This document shows positions 24,203 to 32,612 of a stretch of DNA of 53,373 nucleotides, in pieces; position 1 is the stretch's first letter, and each line of letters opens with the position of its first letter. The stretch covers positions 1-53,373 of the forward strand of contig JAEYYV010000048.1 in NCBI GenBank assembly GCA_023428295.1, written 5' to 3'. Origin of the DNA: Pseudomonadota bacterium (lineage in GTDB: Bacteria; Myxococcota_A; Polyangia; Haliangiales; Haliangiaceae). The translations under genes and the position numbers were made by a program. A model generated the notes under the pieces. It saw only the letters and a list, made by a program, of their open reading frames with translations, was not told where the DNA came from and ran no database searches.

Positions 24203-26341
24203 GTGGTCGACCTCGCGAAGCTGAATCCACCGCAACGCGAGGCGGCGAGTCACGGCAGCGGCCCGTTGCTCGTGCTTGCAGGCGCGGGCTCCGGCAAGAC
24301 GCGCGTGATCACGTTTCGCATCGCGCACCTGATCCAGCTCGGCATTCCACCGAGCGCGATCTGCGCCGTGACGTTCACCAACAAAGCCGCCGAAGAGATG
24401 CGCGAGCGCGTCGCGGCGCTGCTGCACGATCGCAAAGCGACGCGCGAGCTGACGATCGGAACGTTCCACGCGCTCGGCCTCACGATCCTGCGCCAGGAGC
24501 GCAAAGCGCTCGGCTTGCCGCGAGGCTTCGCGATCTACGATCAGAGCGATCAGATGGGCGCGCTTCGCGAGGCGCTGCGCCACACCAAGCAGATGACCCG
24601 CGACGGTGAGCGTCGCTTCGACGTGAAGGCGATCCTCGCGCGCATCTCGCTCGCGAAGAACGCGTTCATCGCGCCGGACCAATACGAGGGCAACCCCGCC
24701 GACGATTACGACGCGATGACCGCCGAGGTGTACCCGAAGTATCAAGAGATGCTTCGCGCGTGCGCCGCGTTCGACTTCGACGACCTCATCGTGGAGCCCG
24801 TGCGCCTGTTCGAGACGGTGCCCGACGTGCGCGATCGCTGGGCGAGCAAGTACCGCTTCGTCATGGTCGACGAGTTTCAGGACACCAACGCGGCGCAGCT
24901 GCGCATGGTCAAAGCGCTCGTCGAGCAGACGAACAACTTGTGCGTCGTCGGTGATGACGATCAATCGATCTACTCGTGGCGCGGCGCGGACCCGACGAAC
25001 ATCCTCTCGTTCGGCGAGCTGTTCCCCGGCGCGAAGATCGTGAAGCTCGAGCAGAACTATCGCTCGACGAAGACGATCCTCGAGGCAGCCAACACCGTCA
25101 TCGCCAACAACAAGCAGCGCCACGGCAAGACGCTGTGGTCGAACATGGGCGAGGGCAAGACCATCACGCACGCCGTCGCGCAGACGCCCGAGGACGAAGC
25201 GAAGTGGATCGCCGCTGAGATCCACAACCTGCACAAGGACGGCCGCACGTGGGACTCGATCGCGGTGATGTACCGCTCGAACCTCCAAGCGAAGATCATC
25301 GAGGAGGAGCTGCGCACCGCGAGCATCCCGTACGTGATGTACGGCGGTCAGCAGTTCTTCGAGCGCAAAGAGGTCAAGGACGTCATCGCGTACCTGCGCG
25401 TCGCGCTCAACCCCAAGGACGAGCTCGCGCTCCGTCGCATCATCAACTATCCGGCGCGCGGTATCGGCGCGACCACCGTCGAGAAGCTGGTGCTCGCCGC
25501 GCAAGCAAAGCACGCCACGCTGTGGGATGCGCTCAAGGGGGCAGTCACCGGCACGGCCACGCTGCCCGGCATGGACGTGATGCTCTCGTCCAACGATGAC
25601 GATCCGCTCGGCGCTTCACCGCACGTCGACGTGGGGGACGTGCGCGGCGCGACGAAGAACGGAATCCTCGAGCTGATCCACGTGATCTCGGAGCTCGGTG
25701 TTGCGATCGAAGCCGGCGAAGACTTCGTGTCGGCGACCAAGGTCTTGATCGAGGACATCAAGCTCTACGACGATCTGCGCCACGCCTCCGGCAGCATGTC
25801 GGCCGCGCAGCGCCGCATCGACAACGTGGAAGGTCTGCTCGGATCGCTCAAGCGATTCGCCGAGAAGGGCAAGGGACGCGAGCAGCTCGCGGAGTACCTG
25901 CGCATGCTCTCGCTCGAGTCCAAGGACGAGAAAGAGGACACGCGCGAGAAGGTCGTGCTCACCACGCTGCACGGCGCGAAGGGCCTCGAGTTTCCCGTGT
26001 GCTTCATGATCGGGCTCGAAGAAGAGCTGTTGCCGCACATCCGCACGCTGCAGCCGCAAGCGACCGACGTGCTCGACGCGGATCACGCGACCGACATCAG
26101 CGAGGAGCGTCGCCTCTGCTACGTCGGCATCACCCGCGCGCAGCAGAAGCTGTACTTGACCCGCTCCTGTACGCGCGTGGCGCGCGGGCGCAGCATGCCG
26201 CGCACACCATCGAGGTTCTTGCTCGAGATCCCCGAGGATCTCATCGACGTCATCGACATCGGCGAGTTTCAGCGCCAGCAGGTGCCGACGGAAGAGGTGC
26301 AATCCTTCTTCGGTAACCTCGCGTCATTGCTCGACGATTGA
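24203..26341 (+). CDS. UvrD/Rep/PcrA-family DNA helicase
   Basis: 712 aa superfamily 1A 3'-5' helicase. LNPPQREA (Q motif), AGAGSGKT (26-33, Walker A), TFTNKAAEEMRERV (Ia), VDEFQDTN (Walker B), DDDQSIYSWRGA (III), LEQNYRS (IV), VVLTTLHGAKGLEF (V) and ERRLCYVGITRAQQKLYL (VI) are all present. Such enzymes unwind DNA in repair and replication restart. An insert near 430-500 and the absence of the PcrA C-terminal extension argue for a Rep-like enzyme, but I leave the symbol open. GTG start; TAGCGT lies 9 nt upstream. Confidence 0.92.
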   Translation: MVDLAKLNPPQREAASHGSGPLLVLAGAGSGKTRVITFRIAHLIQLGIPPSAICAVTFTNKAAEEMRERVAALLHDRKATRELTIGTFHALGLTILRQERKALGLPRGFAIYDQSDQMGALREALRHTKQMTRDGERRFDVKAILARISLAKNAFIAPDQYEGNPADDYDAMTAEVYPKYQEMLRACAAFDFDDLIVEPVRLFETVPDVRDRWASKYRFVMVDEFQDTNAAQLRMVKALVEQTNNLCVVGDDDQSIYSWRGADPTNILSFGELFPGAKIVKLEQNYRSTKTILEAANTVIANNKQRHGKTLWSNMGEGKTITHAVAQTPEDEAKWIAAEIHNLHKDGRTWDSIAVMYRSNLQAKIIEEELRTASIPYVMYGGQQFFERKEVKDVIAYLRVALNPKDELALRRIINYPARGIGATTVEKLVLAAQAKHATLWDALKGAVTGTATLPGMDVMLSSNDDDPLGASPHVDVGDVRGATKNGILELIHVISELGVAIEAGEDFVSATKVLIEDIKLYDDLRHASGSMSAAQRRIDNVEGLLGSLKRFAEKGKGREQLAEYLRMLSLESKDEKEDTREKVVLTTLHGAKGLEFPVCFMIGLEEELLPHIRTLQPQATDVLDADHATDISEERRLCYVGITRAQQKLYLTRSCTRVARGRSMPRTPSRFLLEIPEDLIDVIDIGEFQRQQVPTEEVQSFFGNLASLLDD

Positions 26342-26440
26342 TCGGTGTCGCACCGGTCGCAGTCGTCGCGTGAACTGTGGTCGCGGATCCTGTCATCGCG
26401 TACACGATCCGCAATTAGCAGGGGGTGCGACATCGATGGT
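26342..26440. other. Intergenic stretch with two inverted repeats
   Basis: Directly after the helicase stop is CGGTG-TCG-CACCG (26343-26355), a short hairpin without a T-run. Further on is GCGGATC-N16-GATCCGC (26383-26389 and 26406-26412), upstream of the S46 peptidase gene. They may be a weak terminator and an operator; no coding is seen. Confidence 0.4.
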
Positions 26441-28756
26441 ATGCCCGCGCGCATGAAGAGGAACGCCATCTGGATCGGACTTCTCGCCGCCGCGTGCGGT
26501 GGCAAGTCTGCCGCGCCCAGCGAGACGCTCGGCACTTCGCACGCGAACAACGATACCGGCGGTGGATCGACGGCGACCACGCAGCCCGAGAACACGGATC
26601 CGGCGCTCGGCTTCCGCCTGTCGTACTCGAACCCGGGTGGCATGTGGATGCCGCAGCAGATGACGCTGCCGGGTCACGTCGAGACGTTCAAGAAGATGGG
26701 CGTGGACATGGAGGCGTCGGTGCTGAGCGATCCGCTCGCCGCGCCGCTCAACGCGATCGTGTCGCTCGGTGGTTGCACCGCGTCGTTCGTGTCGCCCGAT
26801 GGTCTCATCGTCACCAACCATCACTGCGTGCAGGGCGCGCTCCAGCAGAACAGCTCGGCGGAGTCGAACCTCGTCGAGAACGGCTTCCTCGCGAAGACCC
26901 GCGCCGACGAGAAGAGCGCCGGCCCGCAGCAGCGCGTGTGGGTCGCCCAAGCGTTCAAGGACGTCACCAAGGAGATGCGTGACGGGCTCGAGAACATCAA
27001 GGATCTGATCAAGCGCAAGGACGAGAGCGAGAAGCGTCTCAAGACGATGATCGCCGCGTGCGAGAAGGATCGTCCGGAGATCCGTTGCGACATCAAGAGC
27101 TACTTCCGCGGTGGCCTCTATCTCCAGACCGAGAGCCTCGAGATCAAGGACGTTCGCCTCGTCTACGTTCCCGCGCGCAGCGTCGGCAACTACGGCGGCG
27201 AGATCGACAACTGGGCGTGGCCGCGCCACACCGGTGACTTCGCCTTCTATCGCGCGTACGTAGGCAAGGACGGCAAGCCCGCTGCGTTCGCGGCGGACAA
27301 CGTTCCGTACAAGCCGAACCACCACCTGAAGGTCAGCGACAAGGGCCTCAAGGCCGGCGACTTCGTGATGGTCACGGGCTATCCCGGCACGACGAGCCGC
27401 ACGCAGACGGCGCTCGAGACGCGCCACAACATCGAGTGGTACTACCCGTATCTCATCGCCTACTACAAAGAGCGTTATGCCATCGCCGAGTCGATGCTCG
27501 CCGCTGGTGGTGACACCGCGATCAAGGCGACCGTCGCCAAGCAAGGCGTGCAGAACGGCGTCGAGAAGTTCTCCGGAATCCTCGACGGTCTGAAGAAGAA
27601 CCCCGAGCTCGTGCAGCGCAAAGAAGCGCTCGACAAACAGATCAAGGAGTGGGCCGCGCAGCCGGGCAACGAGGCTGCAAAGGCCGCGATCGAGCGCTAC
27701 GAGCAGATCGAGATCGAAGAACAGCGCACCGCGCGCGTCGACTTCGATCGCGGATCGGCGTTCGGTGGTTCGCGTCTCCTCGGCACCGCGCTGTCGCTCA
27801 CGCGCTGGGCGGAAGAGCGTGCGAAGAAGGACATGGACCGCAAGCCGGGCTACCAGCAGCGCGACCTCGAGCGCACGCTCGCTGGTCAGAAGGCGTTCGC
27901 GAAGTCGTACGATCGCGCGCTCGACCGCGCGAACTTCCGCCTCGCTCTCGTTCGCGCACTGCAGCTCGACGAGAAGGACCGCACGTGGCTCGCGACGCTC
28001 CTCGATGCCAAGAAGGGCACGAAGATCGACGAGGCGTTCATCGACAAGACCCTCGAGTCTTGGTACGCGGCGCAGACCCTCGAAGCCGATGCGACGCGCC
28101 TCGATCTCTACGAGAAGGGCACCACGGCCAAGCTCAAGGCGAGCAAGGATCCGTTCATCAAGGCCGCGCTTCGCGTGTGGCCGATCGTGAAGGCCGAGGA
28201 GAAGAAGAACGACGCGATCCGGGGTGAGATGCTCCTCGTCGCGCCGGCGTACGTCGAGGGCATGAAGCAGGTGCTCGGTGGCCAGCTCTCGCCCGACGCG
28301 AACAGCTCGCTCCGCATCACGTACGGCACGGTGAAGTCGTTCAAGCCGGGCTCGAACGATCCGGCGGACTGGCCGTTCACCACGGCGTCGCAGATTCCGG
28401 CGAAGAACACGGGCAAGTCGCCGTTCGACGCGCCGGCGAAGGTGCTCGAGGCGATTCGCGCGAAGAAGTACGGCCCGTACGCGGACGCCGCACTCGGTGG
28501 CGAGCTGCCCGTCGATTTCCTCTCGGACCTCGACATCACGGGCGGCAACTCCGGATCGCCCACGCTCAACGAGCGCGGTGAGCTCGTGGGTCTCGCGTTC
28601 GACGGCACGACCGAGGGCCTCGCGTCCGACGTCGTGTTCAACGGCGCGACGACGCGCGTGATCCACGTGGACGCGCGTTACATGCTGTGGAACATGGACC
28701 TGCTCGACGGCGCTGACCATCTCCTCACCGAGATGGGCGTGCAGCCGCGTCTCTGA
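26441..28756 (+). CDS. S46-family dipeptidyl peptidase, predicted lipoprotein
   Basis: 771 aa. The N-terminus (MPARMKRNAIWIGLLAAACGGK) is a short lipoprotein signal with lipobox LAAAC. The chymotrypsin-fold catalytic motifs of DPP7/DPP11-type S46 peptidases follow: SPDGLIVTNHHC (His at 127/128), ENWAWPRHTGDF-like text as DNWAWPRHTGDF near 260, and GGNSGSP with the nucleophilic Ser near residue 704. Members remove dipeptides from oligopeptide N-termini in the periplasm. The frame is open back to 26345, but that part lacks signal-peptide character. ATG 26441 or 26453 fits best; no Shine-Dalgarno is obvious at either. Confidence 0.88.
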   Translation: MPARMKRNAIWIGLLAAACGGKSAAPSETLGTSHANNDTGGGSTATTQPENTDPALGFRLSYSNPGGMWMPQQMTLPGHVETFKKMGVDMEASVLSDPLAAPLNAIVSLGGCTASFVSPDGLIVTNHHCVQGALQQNSSAESNLVENGFLAKTRADEKSAGPQQRVWVAQAFKDVTKEMRDGLENIKDLIKRKDESEKRLKTMIAACEKDRPEIRCDIKSYFRGGLYLQTESLEIKDVRLVYVPARSVGNYGGEIDNWAWPRHTGDFAFYRAYVGKDGKPAAFAADNVPYKPNHHLKVSDKGLKAGDFVMVTGYPGTTSRTQTALETRHNIEWYYPYLIAYYKERYAIAESMLAAGGDTAIKATVAKQGVQNGVEKFSGILDGLKKNPELVQRKEALDKQIKEWAAQPGNEAAKAAIERYEQIEIEEQRTARVDFDRGSAFGGSRLLGTALSLTRWAEERAKKDMDRKPGYQQRDLERTLAGQKAFAKSYDRALDRANFRLALVRALQLDEKDRTWLATLLDAKKGTKIDEAFIDKTLESWYAAQTLEADATRLDLYEKGTTAKLKASKDPFIKAALRVWPIVKAEEKKNDAIRGEMLLVAPAYVEGMKQVLGGQLSPDANSSLRITYGTVKSFKPGSNDPADWPFTTASQIPAKNTGKSPFDAPAKVLEAIRAKKYGPYADAALGGELPVDFLSDLDITGGNSGSPTLNERGELVGLAFDGTTEGLASDVVFNGATTRVIHVDARYMLWNMDLLDGADHLLTEMGVQPRL

Positions 28757-29494
28757 TCAGAGCCCGAAGCGTCCGCCGAGACCCCCGATGATCGAAACAT
28801 CGTGGGTCCCGACGTACGGATCGAGGGACGGCGCGACCACCGCACGCACGTTGACGTCGAAGCCGCCCATTCGCCTGCCTCCGCCGGCGAGCTCGAAGCC
28901 CAAGCCGAGCATGAAGTCGTATCGCTCGTCGGCGCCGCCGTGGTTCCACGCGATGAACTGCTTGCCGGCGCCGCCCTCGACGTAGAACGCGCCGTCGACG
29001 CCGTTTGGAAACTGGGGCGCCTGCGACGGCATCGTGCCGGTCGCGCGAAGTCGTGCGGTCGCTCCGACGCGCGCGATCTCGCCACCGGTCTCCATGGCGT
29101 CCCACCAATCGGTCCCCGGCGGCGTGCGTTCACCCCAGAACTTCGCGATGCTTCCTTCGACGCCGATGCGCAGCCGGCCGAGCTGCCGCGCGAGCTCACC
29201 GCGTGCGCCGAACTGCCCCGCGGCCGTGTAGTCCGCGACGAAGCTTCCGCCCTCGAGGAACACGCCGAGCTCCCAACGTGACCCACGCAACGGATGGCGC
29301 GGCCCGCGAGGACTCTCGATGTACGGGTCAGGTGCGATGGCGACGGGCTCCGGGACGATGGCAACGGGCTCCACCACGACAACGGGTGGTGACTGCCGCA
29401 CCTTCACATCCACGTTCACGTTCACGTCGACGTCGACGTCGGTATCTGCAAAGGCGATCGAGGGAACAACCAACAGAGCAAGGGCGAGCCGCAT
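28757..29494 (-). CDS. Putative outer-membrane beta-barrel protein
   Basis: 245 aa from ATG 29494. Signal peptide (MRLALALLVVPSIAFA) followed by an unusual alternating Asp-Val segment (DTDVDVDVNVNVDVKV) and a Pro/Val-rich linker. Amphipathic strands follow (WELGVFLEGGSF, RLRIGVEGSIAKFWG, YDFMLGLGFELAGG), and the chain ends GGLGGRFGL with a C-terminal hydrophobic residue, as in barrel proteins. No family named. A hairpin (GTGCGGC/GCCGCAC, 29499-29526) lies in the leader just before the ATG. Its stop and the S46 stop lie back to back inside the palindrome CTCTGATCAGAG (28751-28762). Confidence 0.65.
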   Translation of the reverse strand: MRLALALLVVPSIAFADTDVDVDVNVNVDVKVRQSPPVVVVEPVAIVPEPVAIAPDPYIESPRGPRHPLRGSRWELGVFLEGGSFVADYTAAGQFGARGELARQLGRLRIGVEGSIAKFWGERTPPGTDWWDAMETGGEIARVGATARLRATGTMPSQAPQFPNGVDGAFYVEGGAGKQFIAWNHGGADERYDFMLGLGFELAGGGRRMGGFDVNVRAVVAPSLDPYVGTHDVSIIGGLGGRFGL

Positions 29495-29498
29495 TCGG

Positions 29499-29526
29499 GT
29501 GCGGCGCTGCACGCCGAGTGCCGCAC
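29499..29526 (-). promoter_or_regulatory. Leader hairpin before the beta-barrel gene
   Basis: Arms GTGCGGC and GCCGCAC with a 14-nt loop, ending 4 nt before the ATG at 29494. Could hinder ribosome access; an alternative GTG start (29512) lies in the loop. Confidence 0.3.
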
Positions 29527-29636
29527 GATCGAGTCGGCTACCTCGCGAGAAACGCAGGTGTCGCTCGATCGTGAAGCCGCGCGATCTGCGAATTACGCAG
29601 ACGTGGTCCGCGGATCTCGCAGCGTCATGCCTGGCG

Positions 29637-30491
29637 CTACTCGGCGACCTTCTTCACACGGTCGCGCGCCAGCCCGACGTACCGAGCGTCCGCATCGCCA
29701 GCGAGCCATCGCCGCCCGAGCCTCGCGGCAACCACGGCGGTCGTGCCCGAGCCGACGAACGGATCCACGACGAGCTGCCCGGGAGCACTCGACGCGAGGA
29801 CCAGCTTCTCGATCAGCGCCTCTGGCTTCTGCGTGGCGTGCGGCGTCTTCTCTTCCATGCCGTTGCAGATCACGGGGATCTCGAACACGTCGCGCGGCTT
29901 CGCGCCGAGCGGGTGAGGCTCCCACTTGTCGCGACGCACCCCGCGTCCGTACTGCGACGACACGGCCTGGACCCTCGTCGGATACCGCGTGGTGTGGCCG
30001 TTGTACGGCACGCGCACGGCATCGACATGGATGCGCGCCTCGGCCTTGCGCAGATGAAGGATCGACTCGTGCGAGCGGCCCCAGTCTTTGCCGAGGTTGG
30101 CCTTGTTGCGATACGTCCACACGAGCCACCGACACGCAGCGAATCGCTTCGCGCTGCGCACCTTGACGTCGGCGAGGATCTCCGAGAACCCGCACACGTA
30201 TGCGGAGCCGTGCGGCGCGAGCACGCGCGCGACCTCGGCGAGCCACGTGTCACACCAATCGACGTACGCGTCCAGCGACTCGAACTCGTCCCACTCCGCT
30301 TTGGCGATCGCGTAGGGCGGATCCGTGACGACGAGATCGACGGAGCCGTCCGCGAGCGTACCGAGCAGCGCGAGCGCATCCGAGTGCCATAGCTCGCCGC
30401 CGTTGCCGCGATGCGCGCGCGTGGGACCAGCGCCGCGTAGATCGCGCGGAACGGACAACTCGCGAGTGACACGCGGTGGACGCTTGGGCAC
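29637..30491 (-). CDS. DNA methyltransferase (N4-cytosine/N6-adenine, beta-type)
   Basis: 284 aa. Catalytic motif IV DPPY (57-60, VVTDPPYAIAK) precedes the AdoMet-binding motif I DPFVGSGTT (about 242-250), so the motif order is that of beta-class amino-methyltransferases. THATQKP-type text appears as PHATQKPEALIEKL, the conserved segment before motif I. It methylates an exocyclic amino group in DNA. No restriction endonuclease lies next to it, so it looks like an orphan, possibly regulatory, methylase. GTG start; TAGGAT lies 9 nt upstream. It diverges from the sugar acetyltransferase gene across 21 nt. Confidence 0.9.
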   Translation of the reverse strand: MPKRPPRVTRELSVPRDLRGAGPTRAHRGNGGELWHSDALALLGTLADGSVDLVVTDPPYAIAKAEWDEFESLDAYVDWCDTWLAEVARVLAPHGSAYVCGFSEILADVKVRSAKRFAACRWLVWTYRNKANLGKDWGRSHESILHLRKAEARIHVDAVRVPYNGHTTRYPTRVQAVSSQYGRGVRRDKWEPHPLGAKPRDVFEIPVICNGMEEKTPHATQKPEALIEKLVLASSAPGQLVVDPFVGSGTTAVVAARLGRRWLAGDADARYVGLARDRVKKVAE

Positions 30492-30512
30492 GACGCGCGC
30501 ATCCTACTCGCG

Positions 30513-31076
30513 ATGGCGGATCCGGACCAGCTGATTCACGGCACGGCGATCATCGAGAGCGGCGCTCACATCGGCGCGGACACGCGCATCTGGCAGTGGG
30601 TTCACGTGATGCCCGGCGCGCACGTCGGTGATCGCTGCTCGATCGGTCAAGGCTGCTTCGTCGGCAACGTGGTGATCGGCGATGGCTGCCGCATCCAGAA
30701 CAACGTGTCGCTCTACGACGGCGTGACGCTCGAACCCGACGTGTTCATCGGCCCGTCGGCGGTGTTCACCAACGTCTCGCATCCGCGCGCCAACGTCTCG
30801 CGCAAGGACAGCTACGAGGTCACGCGCGTCTGTCGCGGCGCGACCGTCGGAGCGAACGCCACGATCTTGTGCGGCGTGGTCGTCGGTGCGTACGCGATGG
30901 TCGGCGCAGGTGCCGTCGTCGTCGATGACGTGAAGCCACATGCCGTGGTCGTCGGCGTCCCCGCCAAGCAGATCAGCTGGGCGTGCGCGTGTGGCGAGAC
31001 GCTGTTTCGCGACTTCTCGTGCGGGCGCTGTCACACGCGCTATCGCGTCGAGGACGGCGCGCTTCAGCGCTTGTAG
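30513..31076 (+). CDS. Left-handed beta-helix N-acetyltransferase (WbpD/WlbB-like) with C-terminal zinc ribbon
   Basis: 187 aa. Hexapeptide repeats cover about 8-150 (TAIIESGAHIGADTRIWQWVHVMPGAHVGDRCSIG and so on, short phrases of [LIV]GxxxxI type). The strings FTNVSHPRA and VVVGVPAKQ are typical of UDP-2-acetamido-3-amino-glucuronate N-acetyltransferases of O-antigen synthesis. The tail WACACGETL...CGRCHTRY has CxC and CxxC pairs, a probable zinc ribbon found in part of this group. No other polysaccharide genes are nearby, so the pathway is uncertain. Confidence 0.82.
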   Translation: MADPDQLIHGTAIIESGAHIGADTRIWQWVHVMPGAHVGDRCSIGQGCFVGNVVIGDGCRIQNNVSLYDGVTLEPDVFIGPSAVFTNVSHPRANVSRKDSYEVTRVCRGATVGANATILCGVVVGAYAMVGAGAVVVDDVKPHAVVVGVPAKQISWACACGETLFRDFSCGRCHTRYRVEDGALQRL

Positions 31077-32053
31077 AACTGCTTGAGCTGCGCCCACAGC
31101 TCGATGGGATCGAAGCCGAGCGCGGTGAACGGCCCCGACTGCATCGCCACGTCACGCGCCTTGCTCGCGAACGCCGAGGCTCGATCACGCGCGCCTTGCG
31201 GCAACATGCTCGCGAGCGCACTCGCCGCGCGCCCGGCCATGGCAGCGACGGCAGCACCACCGAGCAGCGTGAGCAGCCATGCCGGCGCGGGATCGATGAT
31301 CAGGCGCTTCGCGTTGATCTCGCGAGCGAGCTGATCGCTCGGCCCGGTCATCACATCGAGCACGGTCTTGCGCTCGGCCACCATGACCACGCTCGGCTTC
31401 GCGAAGCGCTCCTCGACGACGGAGACGAGCCGCGCGTGCCCCTTGTGCCAGTCGCGCGCGTACGAGACCTCGGGCAGGAGATCGTCCACCGCTCGGTGCG
31501 TCGCGGCGCGGACGATGGTGCCGCCGTCTTTGACCGCGATGATCGACGAGTGGATGCGCGAGCGATCGTCCTCGATCACGTACGCGACGAGAGCGGAGCG
31601 ATCGGGGATCAGGAGGTCGAACGTTCGCTGGATCGGATCGATCGTCGGCGCGGGTAAGACGTCGAGCAGCGCGGGCTCGATCCACACGCCATGTCCGGAG
31701 CGCTTCTTCAGCGCCTTTAGCGCCACGAGCCCCTGCTCGGCGAGATCCATGTCCATGCGCAGCGCTCCCTCGATCTCCGCCGACAGTTCGCCGAGGACTC
31801 GGCGCTCGATCGCGATCACCGCTCCCACGCCGAGCGTCTTGGTCCAACCGCGCACCGGCAGCTGAACCCGTTCGGGATCGATCGAGCCGCGCGCACCCTC
31901 ACCGCCGACGACGAGCTTCGCCACGCGACCCTCATCGAGGATCGCGAGCGCCCAGCGCGGACGATCGAGAGCGCGCGGCGGCGTGAGCAACCGCGACCAG
32001 TTATTCCAGTGACGCGCGTCTAGATCCGCGAGCTGTAGCTCGGGCGATAGCAC
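31064..32053 (-). CDS. Conserved-looking protein of unknown function with one membrane segment
   Basis: 329 aa, not recognised. The N-terminal 250 residues look globular (ARHWNNWSRLLTPPRALDRPRWALAIL at the start, then alpha/beta text including TFDLLIPDRSALVAYVIEDD). A hydrophobic helix (about 255-275, PAWLLTLLGGAAVAAMAG) is followed by a short tail ending in AQLKQFYKR. GTG start with TAGCTT ending 6 nt upstream, supporting this start. The 3' end overlaps the end of the acetyltransferase gene by 13 nt. Confidence 0.65.
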   Translation of the reverse strand: MLSPELQLADLDARHWNNWSRLLTPPRALDRPRWALAILDEGRVAKLVVGGEGARGSIDPERVQLPVRGWTKTLGVGAVIAIERRVLGELSAEIEGALRMDMDLAEQGLVALKALKKRSGHGVWIEPALLDVLPAPTIDPIQRTFDLLIPDRSALVAYVIEDDRSRIHSSIIAVKDGGTIVRAATHRAVDDLLPEVSYARDWHKGHARLVSVVEERFAKPSVVMVAERKTVLDVMTGPSDQLAREINAKRLIIDPAPAWLLTLLGGAAVAAMAGRAASALASMLPQGARDRASAFASKARDVAMQSGPFTALGFDPIELWAQLKQFYKR

Positions 32054-32059
32054 GTGCTG

Positions 32060-32065
32060 AAGCTA
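32060..32065 (-). promoter_or_regulatory. Candidate -10 box of the gene at 32053 (leaderless type)
   Basis: TAGCTT ends 6 nt before the GTG at 32053; no Shine-Dalgarno. Confidence 0.35.
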
Positions 32066-32111
32066 CCACTGGAAGTTGCAACCGGCCGCCGTCCGTATCA
32101 GCATCGCGCGC

Positions 32112-32609
32112 ATGACCAAGTACAGCTTGCTCGCGACTAGCATCGTCCTCGCAACCGCTGGTACCGCCACCGCGGGCGGCTCCAAGGGATCAATCGGCGT
32201 CGGTTTCGAGTCGCAGATCAATGGCGTCCTGGATGGCATCTCTGCCAACTACGACCTCGGCGAGTTCCACCTCGGTGGCTTCCTCAGCTTCGCCGACGGT
32301 GGCGGCGAGGACGACACGGACATCGCCTTCGGTGGTCGCTTCTACTATCACGTGCACGCCACGGCGATGGCCGACTTCGGCATCGGTGGATCGTTCGGCG
32401 TTGGCCTGTTCGGCGATCGCATGCCGGGCATGGACAACAACGCCACGGCCGTCTTCATCGAGCCGGGCTTCCAGATCCGCGCGTTCGTCGCGTCCAACGT
32501 CGCGCTCAGCTTCACGGGCGGTCTCACGCTCGGCGTGGCCGACGCGGACGGCGTAGCGGTGACCGGCCAGCTCAACGCGGTGGCCGGCGTTCACTACTAC
32601 TTCTTCTAG
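32112..32609 (+). CDS. Small outer-membrane beta-barrel-like protein
   Basis: 165 aa from the ATG at 32112; upstream in-frame codons lack signal-peptide character. Signal peptide MTKYSLLATSIVLATAGTATA, then Gly-rich amphipathic strands (GSIGVGFESQ, GEFHLGGFLSFADGG, DFGIGGSFGVGLFG, NVALSFTGGLTLGV) ending HYYFF, a C-terminal aromatic as in barrel proteins. An eight-strand barrel would fit the size. Function unknown. Confidence 0.7.
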   Translation: MTKYSLLATSIVLATAGTATAGGSKGSIGVGFESQINGVLDGISANYDLGEFHLGGFLSFADGGGEDDTDIAFGGRFYYHVHATAMADFGIGGSFGVGLFGDRMPGMDNNATAVFIEPGFQIRAFVASNVALSFTGGLTLGVADADGVAVTGQLNAVAGVHYYFF

Positions 32610-32612
32610 AGA

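Noticed and set aside
26345..26440. Upstream part of the S46 peptidase frame
   Set aside because: It would bury the lipoprotein signal about 35 residues inside the protein. No start signal is seen there.
29590..29636. Terminator after the DNA methyltransferase (CTGCG-TAATT-CGCAG)
   Set aside because: Only a 5-bp stem and no T-run follows.
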